A stretch of DNA of 41,337 nucleotides from Aneurinibacillus aneurinilyticus ATCC 12856. GTDB taxonomy: Bacteria > Bacillota > Bacilli > Aneurinibacillales > Aneurinibacillaceae. This document shows, piece by piece, positions 1-6,688 of this stretch (position 1 is its first letter; the number at the start of each line of letters is the position of its first letter). The stretch spans positions 1 through 41,337 of the forward strand of contig NZ_KE952749.1 in the NCBI RefSeq assembly GCF_000466385.1, written 5' to 3'. The position numbers and the translations under genes were made by a program. The notes beneath the pieces were generated by a model. The model was not told where the DNA came from. It ran no database searches and saw only the letters and a program-made list of their open reading frames with translations.

Positions 1-29
1 AAATCCTCCTTTTTGTTCCTACTCAGAAC
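1..29 (-). promoter_or_regulatory. RBS of a leftward gene beyond the edge, with possible fifth immunity operator
   Basis: Read on the minus strand, AAAAGGAGGATT lies at the extreme left edge. It is a strong Shine-Dalgarno site for a gene starting just outside the window. Next to it, positions 15-29 (GTTCCTACTCAGAAC on the plus strand) match the GTTNC-N5-GKAAC operator of 1029-1134 with one mismatch in the outer half-site. The RBS is clear; the operator role is an inference. Confidence 0.4.
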
Positions 30-88
30 AGACAACATTTTTAAAACGATATATGATGAATATAGGAAGTACTGAAAGCGAACCTTAT

Positions 89-403
89 TCAGTTTTCATA
101 ACGCATCGCAATCGCTTCAATCGCAAGTCGTGTGTTGTGGTCGTCCAGATAGTCCATTCCGCTCAAATCAACTTTATTAGAAGAGTTGAACAAGTGTAGA
201 GCCAGCTTTAACATGAACTTTTCACTTTCCGACCACGTTGATGATTGGCGCTTCAACGCAGAAATTTTTATTGTTTCTGTTCTAAAGTCGAAGTATTTTG
301 TTGTGAAGCATTGATTCAGCTTGTAATGTTTGCTGAACAGATGCAGCACCGGACGCCAGTACTTATCGCGGTACAAGTGTGCAGGGACAGTTTTCTCGGG
401 CAT
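89..403 (-). CDS. small phage/ICE-type protein of unknown function (104 aa)
   Basis: A 104-residue soluble protein that I do not assign to a function. The start is the ATG at 403 (MPEKTVPAHL), because GGAGG lies 7 nt upstream; an upstream in-frame GTG at 424 lacks such a site. The middle is rich in aromatic residues (KYFDFRTE) and the end is acidic; no membrane segment or cysteine motif is visible. It is the last of three tightly packed or overlapping leftward genes that follow the leftward XRE regulator, so it probably belongs to the early region of the integrated element. Small proteins of this kind are common in Bacillus prophages. Confidence 0.6.
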   Translation of the reverse strand: MPEKTVPAHLYRDKYWRPVLHLFSKHYKLNQCFTTKYFDFRTETIKISALKRQSSTWSESEKFMLKLALHLFNSSNKVDLSGMDYLDDHNTRLAIEAIAMRYEN

Positions 404-587
404 TCTCTCTTCCTCCCTTCTCACGTTCTATTCGGGCTACAATACTAAGAGCGAACGTTTCGAGGTTATCCAGTTCTTGCAACTTCTCAGGCAATGGTAA
501 TTGGGCTACCCGGTCGATTTCAGTACTGTGGAAACGCATCGCATCAATGACAGTCGGGAAGTCGTCGGCTGTGGTGATGTGGTTCAT
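363..587 (-). CDS. small phage/ICE-type protein (74 aa)
   Basis: A 74-residue protein of unknown function, MNHITTADDFPTVIDAMRF at its start, predicted mostly helical and charged. Its ATG overlaps the TGA of the preceding small gene (ATGA arrangement), which indicates translational coupling. GGAGGAG stands just upstream of the start. Its 3' end overlaps the next gene's start by about 40 nt. The overlap pattern, size and direction fit a compact phage-type early operon. No catalytic or DNA-binding motif is seen. Confidence 0.6.
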   Translation of the reverse strand: MNHITTADDFPTVIDAMRFHSTEIDRVAQLPLPEKLQELDNLETFALSIVARIEREKGGRENARENCPCTLVPR

Positions 588-736
588 GCTGTCTCCTCCT
601 TTTCGCTTTGTTCTTTGCGCCGTTTTAACTCGGCAGGGTCAAGCTTGAGTACTTCTGGGATAATCCATTTGTTCATAGCATCGATAAATCTTTCTTTGTT
701 TGTATCAAGCCAAATCGGCTCGTCGTTTTTACTCAA
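584..736 (-). CDS. very small phage/ICE-type protein (50 aa, TTG start)
   Basis: Fifty codons opening at a TTG (736) preceded by AAGGAG with about 9 nt spacing. An in-frame ATG at 745 directly abuts the same Shine-Dalgarno site and is too close to be used well. The product begins SKNDEPIWLDTNKERFIDAM and ends in a charged helix. Its TGA overlaps the ATG of the next gene by ATGA, which is the best evidence that the frame is real. First gene of the leftward set after the XRE regulator. Function unknown. Confidence 0.55.
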   Translation of the reverse strand: MSKNDEPIWLDTNKERFIDAMNKWIIPEVLKLDPAELKRRKEQSEKEETA

Positions 737-792
737 GGTGGTCATCTCCTTTCCAACTGAGGTTGGTTTTGGTAATCAAGGTGTGTAAAAAA

Positions 793-1011
793 TTAGGCTG
801 TGTTTTGTTTCTTTAAGGAACTTTCTTCTTTAAAAAAACGCGTCCATTTGAATTTGAGAGCTTTAGCAATCTTTTTTGCAACATTTACACTCGGAGTTTT
901 AGTTCCATTTTCAATATGAGTGTAGTAGCTACGAGAAATACCTGACAACTCTGCAACTTCATCATGGCTCAACTCTTTAAAATCACGGATTTCCTTGAGC
1001 CATACTCGCAT
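793..1011 (-). CDS. XRE-family HTH regulator (72 aa), leftward arm of the immunity switch
   Basis: A one-domain DNA-binding protein of the Cro/cI (XRE) fold. Residues 1-60 hold the helix-turn-helix, with the recognition region near ELSGISRSYYTHIENGTKTP. The start is the second ATG (1011), which has AGGAGGG 6-7 nt upstream; the ATG at 1017 touches the Shine-Dalgarno site. It is transcribed from a promoter (TTGACT, 17 bp, TATACT) whose spacer contains an operator. By position it is divergent from the 138-aa repressor and heads the leftward genes, so it may act like Cro or as an activator of the early genes. That role is inferred. Confidence 0.85.
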   Translation of the reverse strand: MRVWLKEIRDFKELSHDEVAELSGISRSYYTHIENGTKTPSVNVAKKIAKALKFKWTRFFKEESSLKKQNTA

Positions 1012-1028
1012 GTTCATCCCTCCTATAT

Positions 1029-1134
1029 GTTCCTTTGGGTAACTTTTGTTGTTTTTAGTATATGTTACCCATAGGAACAAGTCAACAACTTTTATTTCTT
1101 TTAGGAACTTTCATTTTAAGTTTCTAAAAGTAAC
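1029..1134. promoter_or_regulatory. four-operator control region between divergent XRE genes
   Basis: Four copies of a 15-bp dyad, consensus GTTNC-N5-GKAAC, lie at 1029-1043 (GTTCCTTTGGGTAAC), 1064-1078 (GTTACCCATAGGAAC), 1094-1108 (ATTTCTTTTAGGAAC) and 1120-1134 (GTTTCTAAAAGTAAC). Their centres are 35, 30 and 26 bp apart. The second sits exactly in the spacer of the leftward promoter. The fourth sits just upstream of a TATACT (1137-1142) that could serve the rightward repressor gene. This is the layout of a lambda-like or ImmR-like genetic switch. The sites are seen; binding is inferred. Confidence 0.8.
1057..1085 (-). promoter_or_regulatory. leftward sigma-A promoter of the switch
   Basis: On the minus strand TTGACT (1080-1085) and TATACT (1057-1062) are separated by 17 bp, close to the sigma-A consensus. 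The operator at 1064-1078 fills the spacer, so occupancy should block RNA polymerase. It drives the 72-aa XRE gene and probably the small genes after it. Confidence 0.75.
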
Positions 1135-1174
1135 ATTATACTTATATTAAATTGTTAGTAGAAAAGGGCGATAC

Positions 1175-1591
1175 ATGGTGAAAGAATTCTCGAAACGTTT
1201 GAAGTATTTACGTGAAAAGAAAAAAGACAAGGAACCAAAATGGACTCAGGGATACGTAGCTGATTTAATTGGGGTTGCTCGACCTACTTACACAGCATAT
1301 GAGAACGAGAACAATCCAAAACAACCGCCCTTGGAAACAGTAGATAAGCTTGCCGATTTATTCGATGTATCAGCAGATTGGCTAATGGGTCGTACAAACG
1401 ATCCATCACCAAAAAAATCAGAGAAAGAAATGAGCCTCTTCTTCTATGATGGTCTGGAAGGATATGACGATCTTTCTCCTGAGGAAAAAGAAGCTTTTCG
1501 GGAGCATATGTATGACGAGGCAAGGCAAGCCATCGAACTTGTTAAGAAACTAAAGAAACAAGGCAAGCGAGGTGGTATGTATGAACGATAA
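1175..1591 (+). CDS. XRE-family repressor, ImmR/cI-like (138 aa)
   Basis: A probable immunity repressor. Residues 5-70 form a Cro/cI helix-turn-helix (QGYVADLIGVARPTYTAYE as recognition region), followed by ETVDKLADLFDVSADWLMG, typical of Bacillus phage repressors. The C-terminal half (about 95-138) is acidic then lysine-rich and probably helical. The start ATG follows AAAAGGG with 7 nt spacing. It is divergent from the small XRE gene across four shared operators. An ImmA-type protease gene follows three genes later, the usual partner that cleaves such repressors in ICEBs1-like elements. Direct autoregulation is likely from the operators. Confidence 0.85.
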   Translation: MVKEFSKRLKYLREKKKDKEPKWTQGYVADLIGVARPTYTAYENENNPKQPPLETVDKLADLFDVSADWLMGRTNDPSPKKSEKEMSLFFYDGLEGYDDLSPEEKEAFREHMYDEARQAIELVKKLKKQGKRGGMYER

Positions 1592-1832
1592 GTTAGATTT
1601 AATCTTGGAAGGTATTAAGGAGTTGCAGCAAATCACACGTGCTATACATGATCGGCAAGAGGAGACAGATGCAAAACTTGAAGCACTGGCTATGGAAGTC
1701 CATAAACTACATGGTGAAGTGGCATCTGTAAAAGAAGACACCAAACGTATTCACAAACGCTTGGATTATCAAATTTTACGTATTGCTCGCACTGAAGAAG
1801 AAATACATCTATTGAAACCCGAAAAACAATAA
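1581..1832 (+). CDS. small coiled-coil protein (83 aa)
   Basis: An 83-residue, highly charged protein that is predicted to be almost entirely coiled coil (heptad-like spacing from DLILEGIKELQQITRAIHD to the C-terminus). The start is the ATG at 1581, which has GAGGTGG upstream and overlaps the last codons of the repressor gene; a GTG three codons earlier lacks spacing for a ribosome site. The overlap points to co-transcription with the repressor. Proteins of this shape are common in phage and ICE regulatory modules, but I do not recognise a specific function. Confidence 0.7.
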   Translation: MNDKLDLILEGIKELQQITRAIHDRQEETDAKLEALAMEVHKLHGEVASVKEDTKRIHKRLDYQILRIARTEEEIHLLKPEKQ

Positions 1833-1871
1833 CCCTGCCTGACCTGAATGGACAAGCAGGGCATTATTTTA
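1833..1871 (+). terminator. rho-independent terminator
   Basis: CCCTGCCTG (1833-1841) pairs with CAAGCAGGG (1853-1861) with one mismatch, followed by CATTATTTT. It lies directly after the coiled-coil gene and separates it from the membrane protein gene. Confidence 0.6.
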
Positions 1872-1929
1872 CGATTTGGAGAAAATATTTCTATAAATGT
1901 AAGAGTGTATGAAAAGGGGAAATAACTTT

Positions 1930-2505
1930 ATGAAAGAAAGCCTAAAGATATGGGGGATATTATTTGCTGTTCTATTAGTGATAGGTATATTTTTTAACTT
2001 TAGAGGAGAGTCAGAACCAACAGAAGCAGAAACCGCAACACAACTAGATCCGCAATCTACACCAGCAGATATACCTTCCCAACCAAGTACACAGACCATA
2101 TTCAAGATGAACGAGCCAGTTCAAGTTGGGAAATTAACTTATATAATCCACTCTATCGATGATAAAAAAGAAATCGGCAATGCGTATCTGAAAAAAACAA
2201 CGGATAATATGTTTCTTATAGTAAACGCATCTATAAAGAACAATGATAAAGAAAGTCGCATCATTGACAGAAACCTATTTTCGATTATTGATTCAGAAGG
2301 AAGAAAGTATGATGCAATGCCTAGTGTTGATTCATATGTAAATGATAATGTTTCCTTCTTTTTGGAAAGTGTAAATCCAGGGCTTACACGTAAAGGAAAT
2401 ATCGTATTTGAAGTTCCACCAGACATTAAAGGTTTAAAATTAGAGGTTACATCTGGTTATGCACTAGCTGGGGATGAAACAAAATTAGTCGATTTACAAA
2501 GATAA
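1930..2505 (+). CDS. membrane-anchored DUF4352-like protein (191 aa)
   Basis: An N-terminal membrane segment (IWGILFAVLLVIGIFF, about residues 6-22) is followed by a low-complexity Pro/Thr/Glu linker (about 25-60). The C-terminal extracytoplasmic beta domain (about 65-191) includes NEPVQVGKLTYIIHSID and a FLIVNASIKNNDKE strand pair, as in DUF4352 (immunoglobulin-like) proteins. The start chosen is the ATG at 1930, after AAAAGGGG with a rather long 11-nt spacing; an upstream ATG at 1909 has no ribosome site. Cargo gene of the element, placed between repressor and protease. Function unknown; such proteins are often found in mobile elements and may act at the cell envelope. Confidence 0.7.
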   Translation: MKESLKIWGILFAVLLVIGIFFNFRGESEPTEAETATQLDPQSTPADIPSQPSTQTIFKMNEPVQVGKLTYIIHSIDDKKEIGNAYLKKTTDNMFLIVNASIKNNDKESRIIDRNLFSIIDSEGRKYDAMPSVDSYVNDNVSFFLESVNPGLTRKGNIVFEVPPDIKGLKLEVTSGYALAGDETKLVDLQR

Positions 2506-2509
2506 TTTG

Positions 2510-2532
2510 GCCCTTCTTGGGCTCTTCTTTTT
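2510..2532 (+). terminator. weak terminator-like hairpin
   Basis: GCCC pairs with GGGC across a TTCTT loop and is followed by TCTTCTTTTT. It is a short stem just after the membrane protein gene and may only attenuate read-through into the protease gene. Confidence 0.35.
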
Positions 2533-2575
2533 ACACAAAAATACAAACATACGTTTCCAACAGGGAGAGGACACC

Positions 2576-3079
2576 ATGTTAGAATACTACAATCAAGGAC
2601 TAACTGAAACATGGATTGAACAACTATATAAGCAAAATGGTATTTTAACACCTCATGATTTAAACATCCAGAATCTAACCAAAGTCTTTTCTATTTTCTT
2701 ATTCCCTACATATGGGCCAACACACGGTTCTGAACAGGATGGGATTCGCATTATTCTCATGACAAAAAGGCTTGATAAATCTCAGTTCAAGCACCGGTTC
2801 TTTCATGAGCTTTGCCACATTTTACGACATGAAGGTAATGAATTTATGATGCCGAAAACATGGCGTGAGTTTCTTGAAATGGACGCCAAACGATTTACTA
2901 ACCTTGCTATGATGCCGTTTTTTATGCTTAGAGAATTGGAGGTTCATGAATGGCATCCTGTTCGCTTAGCCACCATATTTGATGTGTCTTACGAATATGC
3001 TTGCGACCGACTCAATTACATTCAAAATCGAATCCAAGCAAACTATCTTGAGGAATTAGAGAGGGTAAAATTTTTTTAG
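2576..3079 (+). CDS. ImmA/IrrE-type metallo-endopeptidase (167 aa)
   Basis: A zinc protease of the ImmA/IrrE family (DUF955-type), recognised by the HELCH motif at residues 77-81 (HExxH) within FFHELCHILRHEG. Known members cleave the cognate XRE repressor of an integrated element after DNA damage or quorum signals and so induce excision. The start is the ATG at 2576, which follows GGGAGAGG. The probable target is the 138-aa repressor encoded upstream. The C-terminal region (PVRLATIFDVSYEYACDRL) resembles the helical part seen in this family. It lies directly before the recombinase gene, completing a repressor, antirepressor and recombinase set. Confidence 0.85.
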   Translation: MLEYYNQGLTETWIEQLYKQNGILTPHDLNIQNLTKVFSIFLFPTYGPTHGSEQDGIRIILMTKRLDKSQFKHRFFHELCHILRHEGNEFMMPKTWREFLEMDAKRFTNLAMMPFFMLRELEVHEWHPVRLATIFDVSYEYACDRLNYIQNRIQANYLEELERVKFF

Positions 3080-3166
3080 TATTAAATCGGAACAAACATT
3101 CTCACTTTATAGTTATCCACGTTTTTATACATAAAATATCCACAACATTAGCAGGAGGAAGAAATT

Positions 3167-4600
3167 ATGAGAGCCGCTATCTATGCCCGTGTGTCCACTA
3201 CTGAGCAAGCAAAAGAAGGTTACAGTATTGATGCACAAAGAAGCAGACTTATTGACTTTGTGAACTCGCAAGGATGGGAGATTGCAGACATTTATATCGA
3301 TGATGGTTTTTCAGCAAAAGATTTAAACCGCCCTAAAATGCAACGCATGATGCATGACATGACTAAGAAGCACTTCGATGTTGTACTTGTCTATAAGCTT
3401 GATCGTTTGGTACGTTCAGTCACTGACTTGCATAATCTGCTACAGCTTTTCGATAAGTACGACGTAAAATTCAAATCAGCTACTGAATCCTTTGAAACTA
3501 CGTCAGCAATGGGACGTTTCTTTATTACCTTGGTTGGTGCTATGGCTCAATGGGAACGAGAAAACCTTGCTGAACGTGTAAAGATGGGTATGGAACAAAA
3601 GGTGTTGAAGGGCGAGCGTAATGGCTCCTATGCCCCATTCGGCTATCAGCTCACTGACGGTCAATTGTTCATCGATCCGAAAGAAGCACCGATTGTCCGC
3701 CGGATATTCGAACTATACAAAACAAAAGGATTAAATCATACTGCTCGTATCTTGAACAAAGAAGGCTTATTAGGAAGACGACGCAAGCAATGGGCGACCT
3801 TTACCATACAATATGTGATCGATAACCCGGTCTACTGTGGAAAGCTTCGCTGGAACAAGGATTCACGTAGCGAAGAAATCATTACGGAAGGATCACATGA
3901 AAAAATTATTAGCGAGAAGGAATTTGAAGAGATACAACGGATCCGTAAAAGCCGAAGTTCATACGGTAAACGAGTAACTTCTGCTTATCCTTTTAGCACT
4001 GTACTTCGTTGTGCTCGCTGTGGCTCAACATTCCTCGGCACACATCGTCGAAGAAAGTCTGGGGCATTATATAAGTATTATCGTTGTAGTGGTCGTTTTT
4101 ATCACCGTAACTGTGATATGCCAATTGTTGCAGAATGGAAAGTAACTGAAGCATTTTTAGAACGAGCAAAATGGAAAATTGATGAACAGACTAAAAAAGA
4201 GCTTCAAGTTGAAAAGGAAGAACCGGTATATAGTGACCGTGATGCATTGGAAGAAGAGTTAAAAGTTATCGCAAAGCGAAAAAGGAAATGGCAGGAAGCC
4301 TTTGCAAACGACGCTATCGATGTAGAGCAGCTACGTGCAAATATGGCACAAGAAAAAGAAAAGGAACAACGTATCATGGAGCTGCTTACCGAGCAACCAC
4401 AAGAAACAGTTGAATGGAATGAAGATGAACTTTTACAACACCTACAGGACATAAAATCTGTTTGGTCAGACATTGATGATTATTCCAGAAAACAATTTGT
4501 TAATGAGATATTCGAAAGCATCTCCATTGACACAAAATCAAAAGGCTTGCTTGGTCCTCGTGACATTGGTGTAGATATCGTTAATTTTACCTTGCGATAA
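3167..4600 (+). CDS. large serine recombinase/integrase (477 aa)
   Basis: A site-specific recombinase of the resolvase/large serine integrase family. The catalytic serine is Ser10 in YARVSTTEQ. The resolvase domain covers about 1-140 (with YKLDRLVRS and FFITLVGAMAQWERE), then a recombinase domain (about 160-265), a zinc ribbon with Cys282-x2-Cys285 and Cys307-x8-Cys316, and a coiled coil (about 340-420). The start ATG follows GGAGGAAG. Length is usual for phage and ICE integrases. Such enzymes place their attachment site beside their own gene, so the element's right junction should lie within a few hundred bases after 4600. The tRNA at 4932 is probably not the target, since this family rarely uses tRNA genes. 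Confidence 0.95.
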   Translation: MRAAIYARVSTTEQAKEGYSIDAQRSRLIDFVNSQGWEIADIYIDDGFSAKDLNRPKMQRMMHDMTKKHFDVVLVYKLDRLVRSVTDLHNLLQLFDKYDVKFKSATESFETTSAMGRFFITLVGAMAQWERENLAERVKMGMEQKVLKGERNGSYAPFGYQLTDGQLFIDPKEAPIVRRIFELYKTKGLNHTARILNKEGLLGRRRKQWATFTIQYVIDNPVYCGKLRWNKDSRSEEIITEGSHEKIISEKEFEEIQRIRKSRSSYGKRVTSAYPFSTVLRCARCGSTFLGTHRRRKSGALYKYYRCSGRFYHRNCDMPIVAEWKVTEAFLERAKWKIDEQTKKELQVEKEEPVYSDRDALEEELKVIAKRKRKWQEAFANDAIDVEQLRANMAQEKEKEQRIMELLTEQPQETVEWNEDELLQHLQDIKSVWSDIDDYSRKQFVNEIFESISIDTKSKGLLGPRDIGVDIVNFTLR

Positions 4601-4611
4601 ATAATACCGAC

Positions 4612-4640
4612 AAAAAAAAGCCCGAGACGGTTGTCCGGGC
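4612..4640 (-). terminator. leftward terminator after the 14-aa ORF
   Basis: The stem is GCCCG, a bulged A, then GAC, loop GGTT, GTC and CGGGC (4620-4640). On the minus strand it is followed by eight Ts (4612-4619). On the plus strand no T tract follows, so its main direction is leftward, for the small ORF at 4660-4704. It may also slow transcription coming out of the recombinase gene. Confidence 0.75.
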
Positions 4641-4659
4641 ATATGCTATATAAAAAACG

Positions 4660-4704
4660 TTACTTTTGGTTATGTGAGGACTTGAAAACATAACGCCCAT
4701 CCAT
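4660..4704 (-). CDS. 14-codon ORF beside the recombinase: leader peptide or stump of an interrupted gene
   Basis: A 14-residue reading frame (MDGRYVFKSSHNQK) with a very good ribosome site (GGAAAGGAG, 5 nt spacing), a TATAAT about 45 nt upstream and a terminator about 20 nt downstream. Signals this complete suggest real translation. Because it points toward the recombinase and lies where the element's attachment junction is expected, it may be the 5' end of a host gene cut by integration. A free-standing small peptide is the alternative. I do not recognise the sequence. Confidence 0.4.
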   Translation of the reverse strand: MDGRYVFKSSHNQK

Positions 4705-4748
4705 AATGGCTCCTTTCCCTCTCGTTATCCATCTATTTGTCCTTTCTT

Positions 4749-4754
4749 ATTATA
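4749..4754 (-). promoter_or_regulatory. -10 element of the small leftward ORF
   Basis: TATAAT on the minus strand, preceded by GGG rather than TGN. No good -35 hexamer is seen at 16-18 bp. The expected transcript starts near 4742, about 38 nt before the ATG at 4704. Confidence 0.4.
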
Positions 4755-4931
4755 CCCGATTTTTCTTATCACTCAGAGTGTTTTTCATTGCCAACCCAAA
4801 ATCGGCTATTCAACGTTTAAATGGATAATTTCTATTTGGGTAATTTGGTGCCAATTTCTATAGATTTATCAATATTAATATGATATTATTTAACAAGATA
4901 CTTTTATAAAGTAAGTATATTGTTAACGAAA

Positions 4932-5004
4932 GGGGTATTAGCTTAGCTGGTAGAGCAGCCGACTCTTAATCGGCAGGTCGCAGGTTCGATCCCTGCATAC
5001 CCCA
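4932..5004 (+). tRNA. tRNA-Lys (anticodon CTT)
   Basis: A complete cloverleaf of 73 nt. The acceptor stem GGGGTAT pairs with ATACCCC, with discriminator A. The D arm is GCTTAGCTGGTAGAGC. The anticodon stem GCCGA/TCGGC holds the loop CTCTTAA (anticodon CTT, codon AAG). The T arm is GCAGGTTCGATCCCTGC. CCA is not encoded. It stands alone, not in a tRNA cluster. It is near, but not at, the end of the integrated element. Confidence 0.95.
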
Positions 5005-5143
5005 CTATATTTTACACGGTTATTAAATATATTTAATTTATCTGTCATAATGCTGTAATATATATGCTGTATAATCAAAATTGTGGTTGGGTTGGTATAG
5101 GCGTGTAAAGTAAACTGCTCTACTTTCTAAAGAGGTGTTTATT

Positions 5144-5305
5144 ATGAAAGAAGAAAAAATTCAAACCTATATTGACAGGCTATTAGAAATGGGAATTTTC
5201 AAGATAGGCGATCGCCAGCTGTATGAGTGCTCAGAAAAGGAAATCAAACGAGAGCTATTCCATGCCCTATTACAGAAGAAAAAAGAAAAAGTATATTGCA
5301 CATAA
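5144..5305 (+). CDS. FbpA-like Fur-regulated basic protein (53 aa)
   Basis: A 53-residue protein matching the Fur_reg_FbpA family, whose core is a helix followed by GxxKxxDxQLYECS and a second helix; here the core reads GIFKIGDRQLYECSEKEI. In Bacillus subtilis FbpA is a small protein of the iron-sparing response that works with the FsrA RNA. The start ATG follows AGAGGTG with 7 nt spacing. Despite the family, I see no convincing Fur box directly upstream; only a TATAAT at 5070-5075 stands out. A strong terminator follows. Confidence 0.75.
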   Translation: MKEEKIQTYIDRLLEMGIFKIGDRQLYECSEKEIKRELFHALLQKKKEKVYCT

Positions 5306-5321
5306 AAGAATCATCATGAAT

Positions 5322-5366
5322 AAAGAAGACCCGGATACTCGCCGGGTCTTCTTTACTTTATGCTTT
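5322..5366 (+). terminator. strong rho-independent terminator
   Basis: A perfect 13-bp stem, AAAGAAGACCCGG (5322-5334) with CCGGGTCTTCTTT (5342-5354), and a loop of 7 nt, followed by a T-rich tract. Nearly symmetric, so probably active in both directions. Confidence 0.85.
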
Positions 5367-5576
5367 TTTATTTTTAAGCTATTTCTCCTCAAATACAGTG
5401 ATTCCAAGCATTGTTCCATCACCCTTATAGATGTTTTATGCACAATACGATATACTTTCATTCAAGTTCCCATTTCGCTTTACTTTACTGATTGAATGTT
5501 TTAGAATTCATTGTTATGCTAATTCGCCGGGATATTACTGAATAATGAATATCCTTAATACAAAAGGAGGCTTATT

Positions 5577-5822
5577 ATGTTATATACAAAGCTGCCAAGA
5601 GAACAAAAACTGCAAATCGCAAGCAATGTCCAACAATACTTCAAAACTGAACTTTCTGAAGAAATCGGTCAGTTAGCCGCAGAACATCTAATTGACTTCA
5701 TGCTAAAAGAACTATCTCCCTATATATATAATAAAGCAATACAAGACGCCCGCAGTATTGTCGAGCAGCAGATGGTTTCCATTGAAGAAGAATTGTACGC
5801 GCTTGAAAAGCCGATAAAGTAA
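5577..5822 (+). CDS. DUF2164 family protein (81 aa)
   Basis: An 81-residue cytoplasmic protein of the DUF2164 family: an N-terminal helix (LPREQKLQIASNVQQYFKTE), the conserved LAAEHLIDFML block, then LSPYIYNKAIQDARSIV and a C-terminal helix ending near EEELYALEK. The ATG follows AAAGGAGG with good spacing. It is monocistronic by context. Function is unknown in the family; no catalytic residues are evident. Confidence 0.85.
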   Translation: MLYTKLPREQKLQIASNVQQYFKTELSEEIGQLAAEHLIDFMLKELSPYIYNKAIQDARSIVEQQMVSIEEELYALEKPIK

Positions 5823-5886
5823 AAGCGCCACCCGATCCGTCTTTCTATTCAGGAACACTACTATATAATGCAAAAATAACTTCTTT

Positions 5887-5976
5887 ATGCTGTTTTACAT
5901 ACAAATATATGCGGGGATGCCTATTCTTCTGCCTATTTTATTTGGCACGCTATTTGCTTATATTTTAAAGTACTGA
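5887..5976 (+). CDS. possible 29-aa hydrophobic peptide
   Basis: An open frame of 29 codons, MLFYIQIYAGMPILLPILFG at its start and ending FAYILKY, which would be one membrane helix. No Shine-Dalgarno site precedes either ATG, which counts against it. In favour: a TATAAT at 5864-5869 and a strong terminator at 6011 bracket the frame as a small transcription unit of about 150 nt. It could be a small membrane peptide, or the unit could be an untranslated RNA. Confidence 0.25.
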   Translation: MLFYIQIYAGMPILLPILFGTLFAYILKY

Positions 5977-6010
5977 CAAGTACTCTCTTCATTTGTCACC
6001 TTCTAACCAC

Positions 6011-6051
6011 GGAAGCGAGATATCCACCTCTTCTCTCGCTTCCACTTTTTT
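6011..6051 (+). terminator. rho-independent terminator
   Basis: GGAAGCGAGA (6011-6020) pairs perfectly with TCTCGCTTCC (6034-6043), followed by ACTTTTTT. It ends whatever is transcribed rightward from the DUF2164 gene or from the small unit near 5864. Confidence 0.8.
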
Positions 6052-6084
6052 GTGATTATCCATTCATTTTCTCCTTCTACACAA

Positions 6085-6109
6085 TAAAAAAGCCACTCCG
6101 AAGAGCGGC
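6085..6109 (-). terminator. terminator of the WGxxGxxG gene
   Basis: On the minus strand GCCGCTC, a TTCG loop and GAGTGGC form a 7-bp stem followed by six Ts. It lies just after the stop of the leftward gene at 6117. Confidence 0.8.
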
Positions 6110-6116
6110 ATCATCG

Positions 6117-6383
6117 TTATTTACGGTCAGGTTCCGGATCCTTATTTCTTCCCCGCAGCCCTGCCAAGCCTGCTAATCCCAATAACCCGATCCAACCCCA
6201 GTTATTCCCTCGATATGCACCATCTGTTGCAGTAGTCCGATAAGTGTTCGTATGGGTCCCCTGATAAGTATTTGTATTCGTGCGGGGATGCCCGTCAACG
6301 CCTGCAGTCTCAGCGAAAGCCTGTGTTCCTAATACGGTTGTCAGCATAAAAGCCATAAGTACAATTCGTAATTTTTTCAGCAT
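6117..6383 (-). CDS. secreted WGxxGxxG-type small protein (88 aa)
   Basis: A signal peptide (MLKKLRIVLMAFMLTTVLG then TQAFA, cleavage likely after AFA at residue 24) precedes a Thr/Asn-rich, basic region. A C-terminal WGWIGLLGLAGLAGLRGR stretch follows, the WGxxGxxG signature of a small Bacillota exported-protein family, and the protein ends in a charged tail. The start at 6383 fits a normal signal peptide, but its ribosome site is weak. A GTG at 6434 has AAAAGGA at good spacing and would add 17 residues before the signal peptide. The two starts cannot be separated from sequence alone. The glycine-rich helix could be a short membrane anchor. Function unknown. Confidence 0.7.
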   Translation of the reverse strand: MLKKLRIVLMAFMLTTVLGTQAFAETAGVDGHPRTNTNTYQGTHTNTYRTTATDGAYRGNNWGWIGLLGLAGLAGLRGRNKDPEPDRK

Positions 6384-6538
6384 AATTGGTAAGCTTCTTT
6401 GTTGGATTCTGCTTTCAAGTTCTATCCTCTGCACTTTGCTGTCCTTTTATACATTTTTCCGGGAAATTGTTTATTTAACAAGTGAAGAGGAAATACTTGT
6501 AACAAGTAGAGTTTTCTACTCCCTTTCTCTCTCCTTAT

Positions 6539-6572
6539 CCCTCCTGCTTTATCGCAGGAGGGCTTTTTATTT
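6539..6572 (+). terminator. rho-independent terminator without an obvious gene
   Basis: CCCTCCTGC (6539-6547) pairs perfectly with GCAGGAGGG (6554-6562), followed by CTTTTTATTTT. Its direction is rightward, yet no convincing rightward gene lies between 6384 and 6539. That stretch may carry a small RNA or a decayed gene. Confidence 0.7.
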
Positions 6573-6688
6573 TCAATTCAAATTTTTATCCCGCTCCAAT
6601 AGGCAGAAAGCTGATGGAAGCTTTGCTTTATCGTATAATGAAATAGCAGAAGGAAAGGAAAACAAATACATTTCAGGAGTGTGAAATA

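Noticed and set aside
4932-5004. tRNA-Lys as the attachment site of the integrated element
   Set aside because: The integrase is a large serine recombinase, which rarely targets tRNA genes. The tRNA is intact, and no partial tRNA copy is visible in the window.
5030-5143. Fur box before the FbpA-like gene
   Set aside because: The family would suggest one, but no stretch upstream approaches GATAATNATTATC.
5911-6292. Repeated GCGGGGATGCC in two places as a repeat family
   Set aside because: Only 11 bp are shared, in different contexts, with no flanking similarity.
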